Of a stretch of 64,000 bases of DNA, positions 46,601 to 59,600 are shown in pieces. The stretch is taken from NCBI RefSeq assembly GCF_001653235.2, contig NC_035790.1, positions 4,464,001 to 4,528,000 of the forward strand, read 5' to 3'. This DNA is from Pochonia chlamydosporia 170 (Eukaryota > Ascomycota > Sordariomycetes > Hypocreales > Clavicipitaceae). The notes below the pieces were generated by a model. It had not been told where the DNA came from, did no database searches, and worked only from the letters and a program-made list of their open reading frames with translations. Both the position numbers and the translations under genes were made by a program. Each line of letters opens with the position of its first letter. Positions within the stretch are counted from its first letter, which is position 1.

Positions 46601-48766
46601 GCTTGTAGAAGGCCAACATTGAACTCGTGTTTCTTAGCTTCCACCTTGTAAGATTCCTGCTTCTGTCGCACAAGTTTTCCTCGAATTACACCTTGAAGCG
46701 CTTCCCATTTCGGTGCGAGGGCACGCAGCTGTTGCTGTTCGTGGTCGATCTGAGTCCTGGTCAGCAAAGCCCTCGCGGCAGCTTGTAACCTGACAACCGT
46801 GCCAGCCTGTCCGTCTAACGCACGGAGGTCCTTCCTATTCCTCGCTCTCAACGCCATTCCACGGGCAAGAGCCTGGAGTTTCTCAACATCTCGCGAAGAC
46901 TTTTCCGTCTCTTGTCGCTGAGCTACCATGTTCTTACGGACTAAGAAGCCCCTGGAAACCGCCTGAATCTCCCGGACAGGCCCTTTACAATTGTCCAACA
47001 TGTACAGCAAGTCTCGTACCTCATCACGGACCTTCTTGGCCCGTATCATGCTCTGAAGATCCAGAACTTCTGGTTCATGAGTTCTCCAAAAATCATCGCT
47101 GCTTCTCAATCTCTCTCGAACCAGGAATCCTCGTACAGCGCTTTGAACCATGACTGCCGAACGTCGCATCTGGAGCCGATAACTCATAATCTGCCGGGTA
47201 AAGTCGCCACGTATGCGAGATTGCAAATCAATCAACCAATCCTCCTCATCCCAAAATTGCTGCATCTTTTCCCCAAGGCGCAATCGCAGCAACGCACCCC
47301 GTATTTGGGCCTGTAATTCGGCTATCGATGCTTCGTTTTCCGCTAGTTCGCGATCGATTCGTTCTTCTTCTGTCTCTACAGGTTCTGGTTCAGGTACGCC
47401 GAAATCAGCACCCATATTGCCGAAACTGGGCATATTAGCTCCCAGCATATCCAATCCTTTCTGCATTGCCTCTAATTCATGGTGTTCAAACTCGAGTTGA
47501 CCGACAAGATTGCCGATCCGAAAGTCGACTATTCCCTTGCGGAAAAGCAGCCAACTCAGTGCATGAATACAGTATATAACTTTCGGTATGTTCTTCTTCT
47601 CATAAAGATCAATGAGTTCGAATCCGGAAGAGATCGGGAAGCTCGACTTCATCGAGATATCTGAAGAAAATGGCAATGTTGTCTGAGTGGCGGAATTGAA
47701 GTTTGGGATGGTGGAATATCCGAAAATGTCTCTGCGGATTCAACGCTTCCACGACGTTGGCAAGGGTAACTCCATCCCGCAAAGCCTCCTCCAGCTCAAC
47801 AATCGGTGGAAGAGTCTTTTGCGTGACGTCCTCGATCCATTCTTTAGCCTCTCCTATATGGCAAAGATACTCGTAGGCTTGGAGGAACTGTCGCTGCTTA
47901 TCCATCCAGTTTCGGCCCTCCCATCCGTACCCGCCGGATTTGGCGCCTCGAGCGCCATTGGGCTTATCGGCGCGTTGTAATCGTCGTCGTCCTCGTAAAC
48001 CAACCACCTCTTGTGCCGGTGATCTGATAGTGAAGTCTTCTGCGACATCCGATTCGGCTAGTCGCGACAAGGTACGAAGTTCACGGGTTGTGGACCGTCC
48101 GAGCAACTCGAGGTCGGGTCTGCCGATGTGAGTGGTATGACTCCCTTGTGGAGAGTTACCATGTGACATTGGCGTCTTGCTTTGCAAAATAGAGTCAGAT
48201 CGGGTCAGCAGCATCGAGTTGGGTCGCATTGGCAGTGGTCGCGGCGGAGAAGTAGGCGAAGCCGCCGCGCCATCGTATTGAGAGAGAGATAGCTTGCTGA
48301 TATCGGGAACACTCTTTCCACGATCATGTCTGAACGAGGGCTGAGGCGAACCACCATGACCAGCAGATCTAGGTGAGGACGCCGGTGCTTGAGGGAGTGG
48401 TCGAAGAGACTGGCGAGGAGGTGTGGCAGGAGGATTATCCGTCCCTCTGTTGAAGCCGTTCATGGCCCCTGCTTCGAAAGTTCTGGCTCGAGCTAGGACA
48501 TCGCTTTGGCCACGCTTGTGCTTGTAGCCGGCGGGTGAGCCGTAGCCGCTCGATACTGAAGAGTATTGTGTGTTGGCGCTGTGGTCGGATGTGGAGGAGT
48601 ATCCCGAAGACGCGGACGACGAGGTTGTCGAGGGGAAGCGGTTGATGTTGGGGTTGGAAATACTAGTAGATGTGTTGATGTTACTGTTTTTGCTATGCAT
48701 AAAGCTGGTGGGAGGAGCGAGGTCGGCAGTGCGCGACGGACGCAGAGGATGAGGATGGAACGACAT
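43637..48766 (-). CDS. iqg1: IQGAP cytokinesis scaffold (Iqg1/Rng2 type), frame broken by one base
   Basis: Scaffold for the contractile ring and septation, binding actin (CH domain), calmodulin or light chains (IQ motifs) and Rho-type GTPases (GAP-related domain). The reading frame runs from 48766 to 44099 and, after a 74-nt intron, from 44024 to 43637. A single surplus base in the CCGG at 47624-47627 (or the A at 47623) shifts the frame inside the CH domain. Before it reads VELPDLFR; after it, in the +1 frame, FELIDLYEKKNIPKV. With that base discounted the product would be 1684 aa and intact. Order: Ser/Pro-rich leader (1-270), CH domain (about 285-410), more than ten IQ-type repeats (about 500-900), coiled segment, RasGAP-related domain with WLWRFYLQPAL in place of the Arg-containing GAP motif, and the RasGAP C-terminal domain ending LLLHLVYKKFYGT. 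Confidence 0.9.
47620..47627 (-). other. Apparent +1 frameshift in the CH domain of the IQGAP gene
   Basis: On the coding strand the sequence reads CTC TTC CGG A TTC GAA. Removing one G would give CTC TTC CGA TTC GAA (LFRFE), the expected continuation. No intron can fit in one base. It may be an assembly error, a strain-specific mutation or ribosomal frameshifting. Confidence 0.85.
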
Positions 48767-49751
48767 TGTTTGAAATGTCTCGCTCCCTCTCTGTGCCGCG
48801 AATGCAAATGCGCAGGCACCACGGGTAAAACCCTAATGTCCTCTAGTTATCGCTTGTTGGTTCAGACAATCGCCCCTATGGCAGACTGCGCATTGTTTCG
48901 GAATGGGGGAAGACGTGAGAGTTTCGGGGCAGGAATGGAATGTTGAGGCTGCCGCCCAGCGGAAAAACAAAGCTTCAAGATTTTGGGTAAATGGCAGCTC
49001 TCAGAGAGACTAGGGATGACGCCAATAAAAGAGAATGTATGGAGTAAAATGACAGAGAAATCGACAGTGATGATAGCAGCTTCCAGCTGGGCAGATATTA
49101 CGCCGCAGGGGTATAACAGAAGTGAGTCTATATCAACAGCAACAATGCTCTCTGCCGGAGCGATGATGCTTAGAACGTGATGGAAGAGGTAAGCGTCACC
49201 GTTGACAAGAAACTTGGGCCCAAAGACGAGGCCCGGCAAGGAAGAATAGGCGGCGTGTGAACTTCGGACGGTTGAACATGAGCATGGATGGGCTTGAACA
49301 CCAGCAAGGGCAGCTTTCGCACACCAAACCAACGCGGGGTTCCTTTTTTTCGGCTGCTGATTCCGTTGCGTTGATTGTCAAGTGAATGTAAACAAACACC
49401 CGGGCCAACCACCCAGCAACGAGCCACACCGTAATTCAATTGGCTGAAGGGCGATGTCTGAAGACCCACTCTGCGCCAGGTTTTGAAGCTTGATCGATCA
49501 ATGGAGCAATTATGACGCTAGGCGCCTCCCAAATCTTAACAATGCCGGCATATGGCTGGCCTTGTTTTGCTGTGTCATGTGGTGTATTCAGGATGAAGTA
49601 GTATTCGATTGCAACTGTTGGACTCAGAAGTCATCAAGTGGCGTTTGTTTGTAGGGTGAAGAGGGCATATGTGCGCAACCAAGGGCATTCAGAGATATGA
49701 GACCAAATCTCAACAAATTTGCCTCGGGGTATTTTATGTCTGGTAGTTCCA

Positions 49752-49781
49752 TGACTGTGACTGTGACTGTGACTGTGACTG
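49752..49781. repeat. (TGACTG)5 tandem repeat
   Basis: Five perfect six-base units; no overlapping gene is called. Confidence 0.9.
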
Positions 49782-49880
49782 TTGTTGAACGTCCGGTGCT
49801 GTGTGCTCTTTTCCGCTCTTGGCAACGGTGCCCAATGGCTTGGGCACGGGTGCTGGTTGGGTGCTGGTATGTTGGTCGCC

Positions 49881-49920
49881 GATGCATGTTGATGCATGTT
49901 GATGCATGTTGATGTGTGTT
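49881..49920. repeat. (GATGCATGTT)3 plus a diverged fourth unit
   Basis: Three identical ten-base units, each containing the palindrome ATGCAT, then GATGTGTGTT. Confidence 0.9.
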
Positions 49921-50278
49921 TGATATAATGTGCTGCTGTGTGCGGACAATATATAAATATCAATGTCAAGTATGTATCGCCTTTTGCAGACTTGGTACTT
50001 GAGTACGTATTGCCAGCTAAATGCTTTGTAGTCTCACAAAACCCCCAGTGCATTATACTACAGTGCACGTCACCGCAGGGTGTGCCTTTTGCGCATCCGG
50101 CACCTTTTGCTACCAGAACTTTTTGCTACAGAACGAACATAATGTTCGTGGCCAATCTACTTGCTACTGGCACAATTTTAAAGCCGTGAAGTCTGGTTGC
50201 TGGTGTCGCGATGCACCCACAGAATTCCACGTGGAACCAGGAGAGAAAAGAAGGCCATTGGGGAGCATCACTAATCAG

Positions 50279-50306
50279 CCTCATCGACAGCCTCATCGAC
50301 AGCCTC
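50279..50306. repeat. CCTCATCGACAG 12-bp tandem repeat
   Basis: Two full units and the start of a third, about 370 bp downstream of the ten-base repeat. Confidence 0.85.
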
Positions 50307-51007
50307 TTGCAATATGAAGCACAGTATTGTTTGAACTTTCAATGGGGCGGCGATGCGTCTAAACAATGCCACCAAATTGTGCCTCATGTGTCACTGTTGA
50401 TTTATTACAGCCTCCAAGACTTGTGTTGATGAAAGGGCAGTTCCAGCACGTTGAAACCTGGTTCTAAGACGTCGGCTGAGCATTGCGGCTTACCGGGCAT
50501 CATTCATGTCAATTGATGATTCCACCGCCAAACCTTGCCGCCCACCGCATACTGATATTGATCAATGCGATTGAACAGTGGCAGATAGGCTACGTTGAAT
50601 TTTAGCATTGGCCCAAGGTCGATATCAATACGTACTATTCAATGCTGATTAACATTTGAATGTTCAAGTTCATGCACCAATGTGGGGCTATTTTCCTTCC
50701 ATTTGGTCCAGTCTGTCCTTGTCAAAACTCTAAATGATGAGGTCACTCAGCCCAGGCAGGCACTTGCAGAGCTCCGTGTCTTTTTTTGTGGCCCACTTCC
50801 CTGGCCAGTTTAAGTCTCGACGCATTCGCTGTTGAGCCTTCTTCAAAACAATCTCCTTCCATGCGCATTCGTTCAAATCGATCGAATCGGCCAAGCTCAT
50901 CGAATTGACAACGCCAGCAAAGATACCATCAACGAACTGATTTCTCGCTGGTACAATAGATTGCAGACAGACGATCCTCGTGGCCGATCCTGCCTCTTGT
51001 CGGAACC

Positions 51008-53214
51008 ATGTCGTCAGGCAAGAAAGGCCCTACGGTACTCGTACGTCGGCCGCCATCAATAACGTCAGCGCTGCTATTTATCCAAGTCGCTAACAGTCGT
51101 CTTAGGTTACTGATTCCAGGGAGAGACCGCGTCAACGAAGGGTACTGCGTTACCAGCATACATCTTCTGGCCCACCTAACCGGATGCCCATGAAATTCAT
51201 GACAGTCGATAATGTTTTACAATACAACACTCAGATTCCATCCGGTCAACCACGAGGGCCTCCCACTCCACAAAGACCTCATACATCTGCCGAAGGCAGC
51301 CAGGGTAGACGGGTCACATCTGGCGGCGGCTTGCCCAATCTTCAATCACGAACCGGCCAGCCTATGCCATCACGAACAACCAAGATCAGCCAGAAGCTAG
51401 TCCTTCTACCAGAGACTGACGATAACGAGGGTGGCGACGCCGAAGAAGAGGTGGAAAGCGAAACAGTTTTGGCACGGAGATTGCAAAATGAAGAAAGCCG
51501 GCCGCTAAAGGACGAGGAGTTGGACGTTCTACGGAAGAGGGGCGGAGTCAGAGGCAAGAGCTATGCTGAAAGACTTCCCAAGCCTCAGAGAAAAGACAAA
51601 GTAAGCCGCCTTACTGCCTACTGCACCGCCCAGGCCTACAAGACGGCAGAAACGTCCGAATTTCTGAGGAAGAAACACGACGCAAAGACAAAGCTGTACG
51701 ACGACTGTTTGTATGCCATCTATGCTCTGCCGTTGTTAAACGGTACGGAGGGATATCGAGTACGGGGCCGGCCAATGCTCAAAACCCCGGGCACGGGCAA
51801 GACGATGCTCGACTTGGAGATTGAACGAAGCGAACAGCGAGATCACCACGAGGGATATTTTGAGGATGACGCATATACTCAACCAGAGAGCCCGGAATCA
51901 GGTAGCCGAGATTCCCCGACACACGGTTCCTCAAGATCTAGATCTCACCAAAATAATATTCGACAGGAGCAAGATGACGGAATTCCATCACAAATGAACC
52001 GCCTAGCGCCAGACGCCAAAAACTTTGCCGAGATGTTCGTCTTCTCCTACGGCGTTGTGGTGTTTTGGAACTTTACGGAGCATCAGGAGAAGGACATTCT
52101 CGCTGATCTTACGTTTGCTGATGCTGAGAACCATATAAGTCTGTTGACACGCCCGCTAGAGCAAGACGATTTTGAAACGGAAGAATTTCATTTTGAATAC
52201 AGCGAGGATGTCAAGAGGCCGAGGGTTTTCAACGACATGATCACCCTGCTACCTCGGTCTGATCACATGATCAAATTAACTATTAGCCATGCCATTGCCC
52301 AAAGCACCAAGCTGTGCTTTTTCGAGGAGAGAATGGGTGAAACCATGTTGGATGCTCAGCATGTGCCGAAAACGTTGGCTCTCACTGGAAAACTAAATAT
52401 GACGAGAGTCGAGATTGTCACACTTCTGGGTAGACTATTCAAGAGCAGAGTGGATATTAATCTTTGTAAGTTTTTCTCTTTTTTTTTCTCTTCGGCTGGT
52501 TTCAGTTGAAGATTGGTATATGCCTTTACCCCGGACACCTGAAGTATAGTTTTCTAACCTGGTTGCCATACAGCATCGAATATTCTGGACGTACCCAACT
52601 TCTTTTGGGACTCGGAACCTACACTGCATCCGCTTTACGGCGCCATCCGCGAGTATCTCGAAATAGATCCTCGAATCAAGGTTCTCAATGAAAGATGTCG
52701 AGTATTTCTCGATCTCGCTGAGATTTTGTCTGATTCAATAGCTGATTCCAAGATGAGCTACATTACGTGGATAGTTATTATTCTCATCTTTGTTAGCATC
52801 TTGGTCACCGTTACTGAGGTTATTCTACGGTTTGTTATGCTCAAGAAAAGCGGGAGCAACTCCAAATTTGGCGGGCCCTTTACAGCTATATCTTGGAGAG
52901 GCAACATTGACCCTGCTGGAGTTCCTAAAATCCTCTCTATACCTTCGGCATCATCTTCTGCCGGAGCTCACGGCAGCTCGGTGTCAGGAGAACAAGGTAG
53001 CCAGAATACTGGACCGGAGATTGAAGCGCACAAGGACCTTGAAATATTGGCCCTAACTCTGGGCTTGCAATCGAATGCAACCTTGAACGACATCACACGC
53101 GGAATTAACAATCTGAAGCAAGCGGCAAGGTGCACCAACCCCGACGCTATCGATGAGCTATCTCTCCCGGGTTCGGGAGAGCTAAAAAAGAAGAACATGA
53201 TGGAGGTGTCCTAG
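51008..53214 (+). CDS. DUF155 membrane protein, RMD1/RMD8 type
   Basis: Member of the RMD1/RMD8/RMND1 (DUF155) family. Yeast members are required for meiotic nuclear division or sporulation and the human relative RMND1 is mitochondrial. Exons 51008-51040, 51106-52465 and 52574-53214 give 677 aa. Exon 1 encodes only 11 residues (MSSGKKGPTVL). Its donor GTACGT at 51041 is preferred over GTACTC at 51035, which would drop two residues. The first 300 residues are basic or acidic low-complexity sequence. The DUF155 domain begins FVFSYGVVVFWNFTEHQEKDIL and includes RVFNDMITLLPRSDHMIKLTISHAIAQSTKL. After intron 2 it continues with PNFFWDSEPTLHPLYGAIREYLEI. A single C-terminal membrane span (YITWIVIILIFVSILVTVTEV) is followed by a long Ser/Gly-rich tail, an arrangement closer to RMD8 than to RMND1. 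Confidence 0.92.
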
Positions 53215-55393
53215 CTTCAACCGCAGTTCAGCTTACGCTGCCGTGGAGCAGACCCAACGAAACAACCAAGCTCGGCACTTGGAATGGACGAATATTGTCA
53301 CGGGAGTAGCACATGTGCGGATTCACACACTGTCACCAGCCATGCAGCCAGGGTCTCCTACGGTGCGATAACTTGCTCCGCTGGGCGTCCCCTGTTGCCA
53401 GTGCTCTCTGACCCAGTGGCCAATATTATCAATCTCTCCAATATCTCCTTGTACCAGCCAGCTTGCGTGTCTTCACTCCGATTATCCGGGCGGGACGTAC
53501 GGAGTACATACGCCTCAAACCCTTGAGGCTGAATGGCCAGCCCCCATTTTATACCCAGTTCGCACACTTACGTCACCATTCAAGATTCACAAAGGGCATC
53601 ACTGCCGAAATTCCATTACATGTGTCGGTGTTTTCTCGCAGCATGGCGTTTCAGTGCTCATTTCTCGAATTGGGGCTTTCTCTCTTATGCCTGCAGCTAT
53701 CTTTTTGGAGCGTTTTTTTCCCCTTCCATACATCCCTGTTGATGCGTTTCTGCATGCGGGAGGAGAACAGGAATCCAGGGTCCTTTGGTCTGAGGCGTTA
53801 TGTTTTGTAATGTAGAAGGACAGCATGCAGAGATCAGCCATCAATCTTTGTTTCGTGTAGTCGGCAAGATCGGCAAAATTTCACCGTAAGAATTCTCTGC
53901 TTCCCAATATAGTCCGGTAATCCGTGCAGGCACACATAATCATTGCATTCATCGTTACTTGAATACACTCCTTCCGCTCGTCGAAACAGTTGCGTGACCC
54001 CATGCCGGCCAAAGAAACACGACGCCATGAGGGATCGGCCATCGGTAAAAACAATCTACTCCGTCCCATGGTCGGAAATTCGGAACCCCAAAAATATGAA
54101 TGTCTCCCCATTGACTCAAAAACTCCCAATCTTCTCACTAAGCACCAACATCGTAAGTTTATCAAAACATAAAAAAAACCCACAGCATAATCCGCCGCCC
54201 CAAGTTCTCAAATAAGCATCCTTCACAGAGCAACAAGCTTACCATACCACGCCAATCCAGTCGCCAATTTCATTCCCGCACACCCCCATCAGCTCGTAAT
54301 ATACCATCACATCAGCCCCCGTCGCCACAATTCTCTTTGGCAACTTCCCCCCCCAAAAAGCCACTAGTCCCAGCACAGAGGACGCGTATGCTTTTTCACT
54401 CTCCTGATGAGCGCCACATGTCTGCTAGCCCCCTTTACCCCCAGCACCCCCTCGCTCACTTACTACACACCAGTGCCAGCGCCAGCATGCTGATTCGGCC
54501 ACCTGGTCTGTTTTTGCCGGTACGGTGCCGACCGAGGGAAAATTTACAGGCACTTCTATCGCTGGGAGAAGAAGGGATCAACATTGACGACCCCCGTGTG
54601 GTGTGTGGTTGGTTCGTGGGCGGGCCGGCGCTGACTTTTTTGCTATATTTGTTACTTGGAATGTCAATTACGCCACCATGGACATTGTGACCAAGAACTT
54701 CTGATTACGAACGCCCGAAACGGGAAGTATTGAGAAACCCTTTTTCCTTTGTTGCTGTTTGTCTGTACCCACAGTCCTGTGACTGGAAATCTCATGGCAC
54801 TTCTAATAAAACACTACAAGATTGGCACTGTTGACTACAGCGCGTTGAACCCCTGAAGGCTCTCTAGACACGGCTGCCGCCCCAGAAGATTGAATTTAAC
54901 AACAAGAGTTAATATTTTCAAGAAATCGTCTAATGATGACAACAACGAACAAGACTACTTTATCCTGGAAGTATTACAATACTCCGGCGGCACCAGTCGT
55001 GGGTGCTTCATTTGCCGGCCGTAATGTCCCAACGCCGAAAATTCCGTGGTGTCATGACAATGCCCTCCCTTTCCCTTTGAAATAATAATGACAAATGTAG
55101 CCCGATGCCCCAGTGATGCCAACGTTGATAGCTGGTTCGGTTCCGTATATAGAAATTTTGGGGGAGGCATATGCTGTGACCGTCTCTCATATCTCGCGAC
55201 TCTGATGCAAAAAAAAGCTGCACGCCTCGTCTGAACAAGACTGTAGTATGCTGTGTTCCACGGATCGATCCTTCTTTTCTCTCCTCTTGCCCATGCCTCG
55301 TTTCATCAATCTCCAAACCTCTATCGGCTGCTTCCATCATCTAAAACGAAAATGATTGGGTATCAATAACAACAATAAAGGTTGCCCCGCGCA
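53215..55393. other. 2.2-kb convergent spacer
   Basis: 3' flanks of the DUF155 gene and the TPT-family transporter gene. A TACGGAGTA word lies at 53498-53506. An open frame at 54337-54690 begins with TTG and has no domain. No gene is called. Confidence 0.6.
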
Positions 55394-56649
55394 CTACCTA
55401 GGATTTTGGTCCACAGGCTTGTATTTCGGTTTTTGGTTTCTCTTCTTGTTGTCGAGCTCGGCTTTGCTGTAGATACCAGCACCGAGCATCGTAACAGCCA
55501 TGCCTGCGCCGTTGAGTAAATCAACACTGACATTGAAGAGGAAGATTCCGATCAAGACAGTAAGACACTGCTTCAGGTTGCCGCAAACTGTCATGGTCAG
55601 GGCACCGGCCAGTTTGTTGGTGTTGAAGGATGAAATATTAAGGAGGAAGGCCAGGAAACCGTTGCCTGTCAGCGATGCAATCGAAGTCGGCATAGAAATT
55701 TGTCCGGAAGTGACGAGTTCTCGGAAACCACCGACTTCGCCTGTTGCGGTAGCACAGGCCAGTGCCTGTAGTGCAGCCAATGGTGACATTCGCATGAGGA
55801 ATTCTACCGGAGGCAGCGCCAGGGATCCCGTCATAAATCGATTGGTCACGACAGTCTGGGTGTCGAGGGTTAGCTGCAATGGAGCCCTGCTTTGCAACAC
55901 AATGTGCAACGTACCTTGACAGCAGCCAGAATGACACCCAATATGGTTAATAGAAATCCAGCATCGGTGAAGGTCATTTCACCCGCCGTGGTCATGGCAG
56001 CGCCAATAATTAACGGGACAAGAGAAAGGTACGTCATGTAGCTGTATGTACGGCCGTACCAAGTGCGGTAGATGAGGATGGTGAAGATGGGGCACAGCAT
56101 TCGCATGGTCTGATAAAATGGTACAGACACCATGGCCAGCGACAGGTTCGATACGGCAATATTGGCGGTGAACAAGGCGCTGAACGCGACGAGAGCAAGG
56201 TTTTCGCGGCGACCCAGGCGCGACAGTTTGAAATAGCCCAGATGCATCATGCCATATGTTCCCATGCTGGCAAAGGAGGCATGGAGAAATGTGAGAAGCC
56301 ATGGGAAATGGAACTGCAAATTTCATATTCGTTGATTAGCACATGCGTTGGCCACCAAAGGATTCAGTGGCACGGCAATCGTCGAAGAGCCACAATTACA
56401 CGGGACTAAACTCACCATGCCCAGAACTAGCTTATTGTAAAGGGTGAGAAGCAAAGAAAAGAAGAAGTATGTTCCCAGCCAGGTAAATTTGATGGTACTC
56501 GGAATTGAGTATTCGTGATCTAAATTCTGGTCCCGAGAGGGCTCTGAATGGCGGGCACCAGCCTCGACATCATGGTTGATCTGTTTCGTATCAACCTCCT
56601 CTCCCTGGGAGAGGAGATGAAGCGGTTCGTCATTGCTCCTTCGTGACAT
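55394..56649 (-). CDS. TPT/DMT-family nucleotide-sugar-type transporter
   Basis: Drug/metabolite-transporter superfamily member of the triose-phosphate-transporter (TPT) family. Relatives exchange nucleotide sugars or sugar phosphates across Golgi or ER membranes; the substrate here is unknown. Exons 56649-56416, 56313-55915 and 55855-55394 give 364 aa. An acidic cytosolic N-terminus of about 50 residues precedes about ten hydrophobic segments. Typical TPT sequences are TLYNKLVLGMFHFPWLLTFLHASF (split by intron 1), ANIAVSNLSLAMVSVPFYQTMR (near 130) and GFLLTILGVILAAVKTVVTNRFMTG (split by intron 2). The C-terminus has LAFLLNISSFNTNKLAGALTMTVCGNLKQ, then a final GAGIYSKAELDNKKR helix and a Lys-rich tail that could act as an ER/Golgi sorting signal. 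The stop codon overlaps a CTACCTAGG word. Confidence 0.93.
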
Positions 56650-59600
56650 GATTCGTAATTATTCCCCAGGCAAGTAAGTAATAGGTAATGGTAGACGAAG
56701 GTAATGAGAGGGGTCCTTCGACTGCCAAAAATTGCGATTTGTGTTATGACAAGAGCATAGTATATTTGAGCCCAGGTTTGAATTCGAAGATTTGATGAAG
56801 AATTCAAACTCAAATAGCGTAATCAATACTATGAATGTTTAAACAAGAGGCGAGAGATCGGGAGTCGTCGTGGCGGAGCAGCCTTGGGTCCGGGGATAGC
56901 TCGAGGTGTCAACGGGGGGGTCTGAGGCTGAGCAAACCAAGGAAATCAACGAAGGAAGAGACGTAATAGGGAACACAGCAACGACAGGATAAGGTAGTGA
57001 GCGTGGCGGGAGTGTGTGTGAATACTCCCAGAACAAAATCAGAATCAATGAGCCGACAGGCTTAGTGAAGAATAGAAGAAGAAAGCGAAGGTGGTTGCAG
57101 GACGGGAGGATAGGAAGAGAAGTAGGAGAGGAGAATTAAGTCAAGTCCTGTCTGGTGCTGGCGTCAAGTCAAGTCGAGTCGAGTGGACTTGGCCAGGCCA
57201 TATGCGGTGCCAAGGTCTTGTAGTTCACCTGAAGTGGATGGACCTGGGGGCAAGATGGCGTACTGGGCAGCATTAGAGGCCCAGAGAGAGACCACAAATC
57301 GAGAGGACCCGAACAAGGACACATGGGGAGGAGGGGTGGTATTAGCATGAGCATGCCAGAACGGAGCGAATGTGGGTCCTTCCTGGTTGGTCCTTAGGCC
57401 CTAGCTGGGGAGGAGTGAGGAGCCAAGCAGGCAAGGGACGGAAGGGGCCACTGGGAGCGGCATCAATTGATACATGACTTGACAGCCAGCACTGGAGACA
57501 ACCAGACATTGAAAGTCTGGGCAGGTAGGCGAGAGCGGACATCCCAGACATCAACTTGCTAACGAAGGCTGATGAACGGAATTGAAAGGTGCACCGGCCG
57601 CGATTGCACACTTGCGTCCTCACGCCAGGCACTTTGACCACTGGAGAAGAAGTTTCAGACGCATGGCAGCCCTGCCAGGAGCAGAGATCAATTGACAGCT
57701 GGACATCAAATGGCACCGACCAGAATTCAATGTTCCCAGGGGTCTGGTCACGTACCAGCACGCACCACTTTGCAAGCCTTGCCCGGTTCAAATACTGCCC
57801 TTTGCCTGCAATGCTACTGGACTCAGTGCAAGCCATAGATCCGCAAGCTGCCAGCCAGCTGTAACAACTGACGCCCAGCTGGCCCGCTAGGTCTTGGCGC
57901 TGACATGCATCAATCTGGTGCAGGTGGTGGGAGCCGATGCAAAAGAAAGCAAAGAACGACAACAAAAAAGAAATGGCCAATTGTAGCTTCAACGGTCCCA
58001 GCCGTCCACGTCACTCTCCTGTCGGATGGTCAAGTAACTCGGCGAGCTTGACGGAGCACAATGGGCAGTGATCGATGCATTGAACTTCATCTTAGCCTTT
58101 CGGACGAGAGCTTCAAATACGCGTCTGGTCAGATTGATATTGCATCGCATCCACGAGAGACATCTCAAAGTTCTGCCTCCTATGCTGCGAAAAGACCCAA
58201 CGCACAAGGCACATGGAGCCGTTCAGGAGCCTTACTCGTCAGGTTTATTGTGCCTTCAATGGAACCATCAGTCAATTCTCAATTCCCAATTCAATTCACG
58301 TTGCCCAAATTTAGAAGTGTGACGATGCCATGACGGACTGTTGAACAAGTTTTTGTGCTTCTACCACAGAACTGTGTGGCCTGGTGCAGCAGTAATACGA
58401 ATCAACAAACAAACTATTCCTCGACCGACGTTGGGAACACGGTCCCCTCCTGGCTGAATTGCCACGAATAGGAACTGGATGCGCCACAAGGTTGGACTGG
58501 ATGCCATCAAAGAACACTGCCTCTAGTCCCAGGTTTGGATCAACCAGGGGCTATTGAGATGGAGTTGCAGCCGCATCCACAGGTAACCACTGGGGGGATG
58601 AGGAGCTGAACGCCCTCTGATGGTATTGGGTTGTGTGTTTGGTACAAGAATCCCGTTCCAGCCTTGCCAAGAATTGCCCCATGCGGTCAACCTTTGAAGG
58701 TATTACGGTGCACAAATAACCTACCTAGGTATGCAGGTAGCAATCAAGAGCCCGCCGACAATCAAGAAACTCTACCGAGCAAAGGGGTGCTACAATGGCG
58801 TTTTTTGTGCCTACATATACCGCATTTGGCCGACCACCAAAAACACAACGCTCAACAAACTTCGAGTCTAACTCCCAATCCGAGTAATGTCGCTTTGCAG
58901 ATATCGCTGTAGTCACAAGGCAAGCGGGCACTACTTTTCGCCGCATACCCGAGTATTTTAATACCGGTCCGTCAAGGCTCTCACATCAGCAACAGTCTCA
59001 GTAATAAAGATCCGAAACCCGGAGAGAGTCAAGGGATGGGACATGTCGTTGGGTTACTGTTCTGGTCCAACACCGAGCATCCCTTTGGCTTGACATTTTG
59101 TCAGCTTAGCATGAAGCCGTTGGGTTTTCTTGATGTCCTTGCAGCGTGCCTTTGGGAGACCCCTCCGCCGCATTGTAACAGTGCCAACCAAGCTTTACAT
59201 CTAGATGTAATCTCTTCCGACAGAGGAGAGCGGCAGGGGGCGATGACTGTGTAAAAAAACATTTCAGCCTATGGACGACAGGCAAACAACAACTCCTCGT
59301 GGTGCAGGACGGGAGCCACCACCCGTCTTGTCTTACTTGAACCCCGTGAAATGAGGGTGCAAACTCTTCCTCAAAGGAGTTCAAGAGAGATGGAATCCTT
59401 TGAGCATCCATATCACAGCAATTGTGGCATTGCCACTGGGCTGAGAACTATTCATATCACACCACTTAGCCGTGGAGCCAACCAGCTTGTGTGGTCGGTT
59501 AGGATGATACTGTACGAATGGTGGTCACCAATTCCAAGGCTTGCTAGGAGAGGAGACGCCAGGACTGTGGCAACGTCTTTCCGTCTGGTAAATCTGTGAT

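Larger units (their letters stand above)
48767..51007. other. 2.2-kb divergent spacer with tandem repeats
   Basis: Promoter region for the IQGAP gene (minus) and the DUF155 gene (plus). Three different short tandem repeats lie between 49752 and 50306. No gene recognised. Confidence 0.6.

Noticed and set aside
55008..55340. 110-codon minus-strand frame with an ATG downstream of the TPT transporter
   Set aside because: Lies within the probable 3' UTR of the transporter; charged low-complexity sequence without a domain.
57342..57992. 216-codon minus-strand frame with a signal-peptide-like start
   Set aside because: It begins with TTG, is preceded by an in-frame TGA, and has no ATG until well inside. 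Composition gives no domain match.
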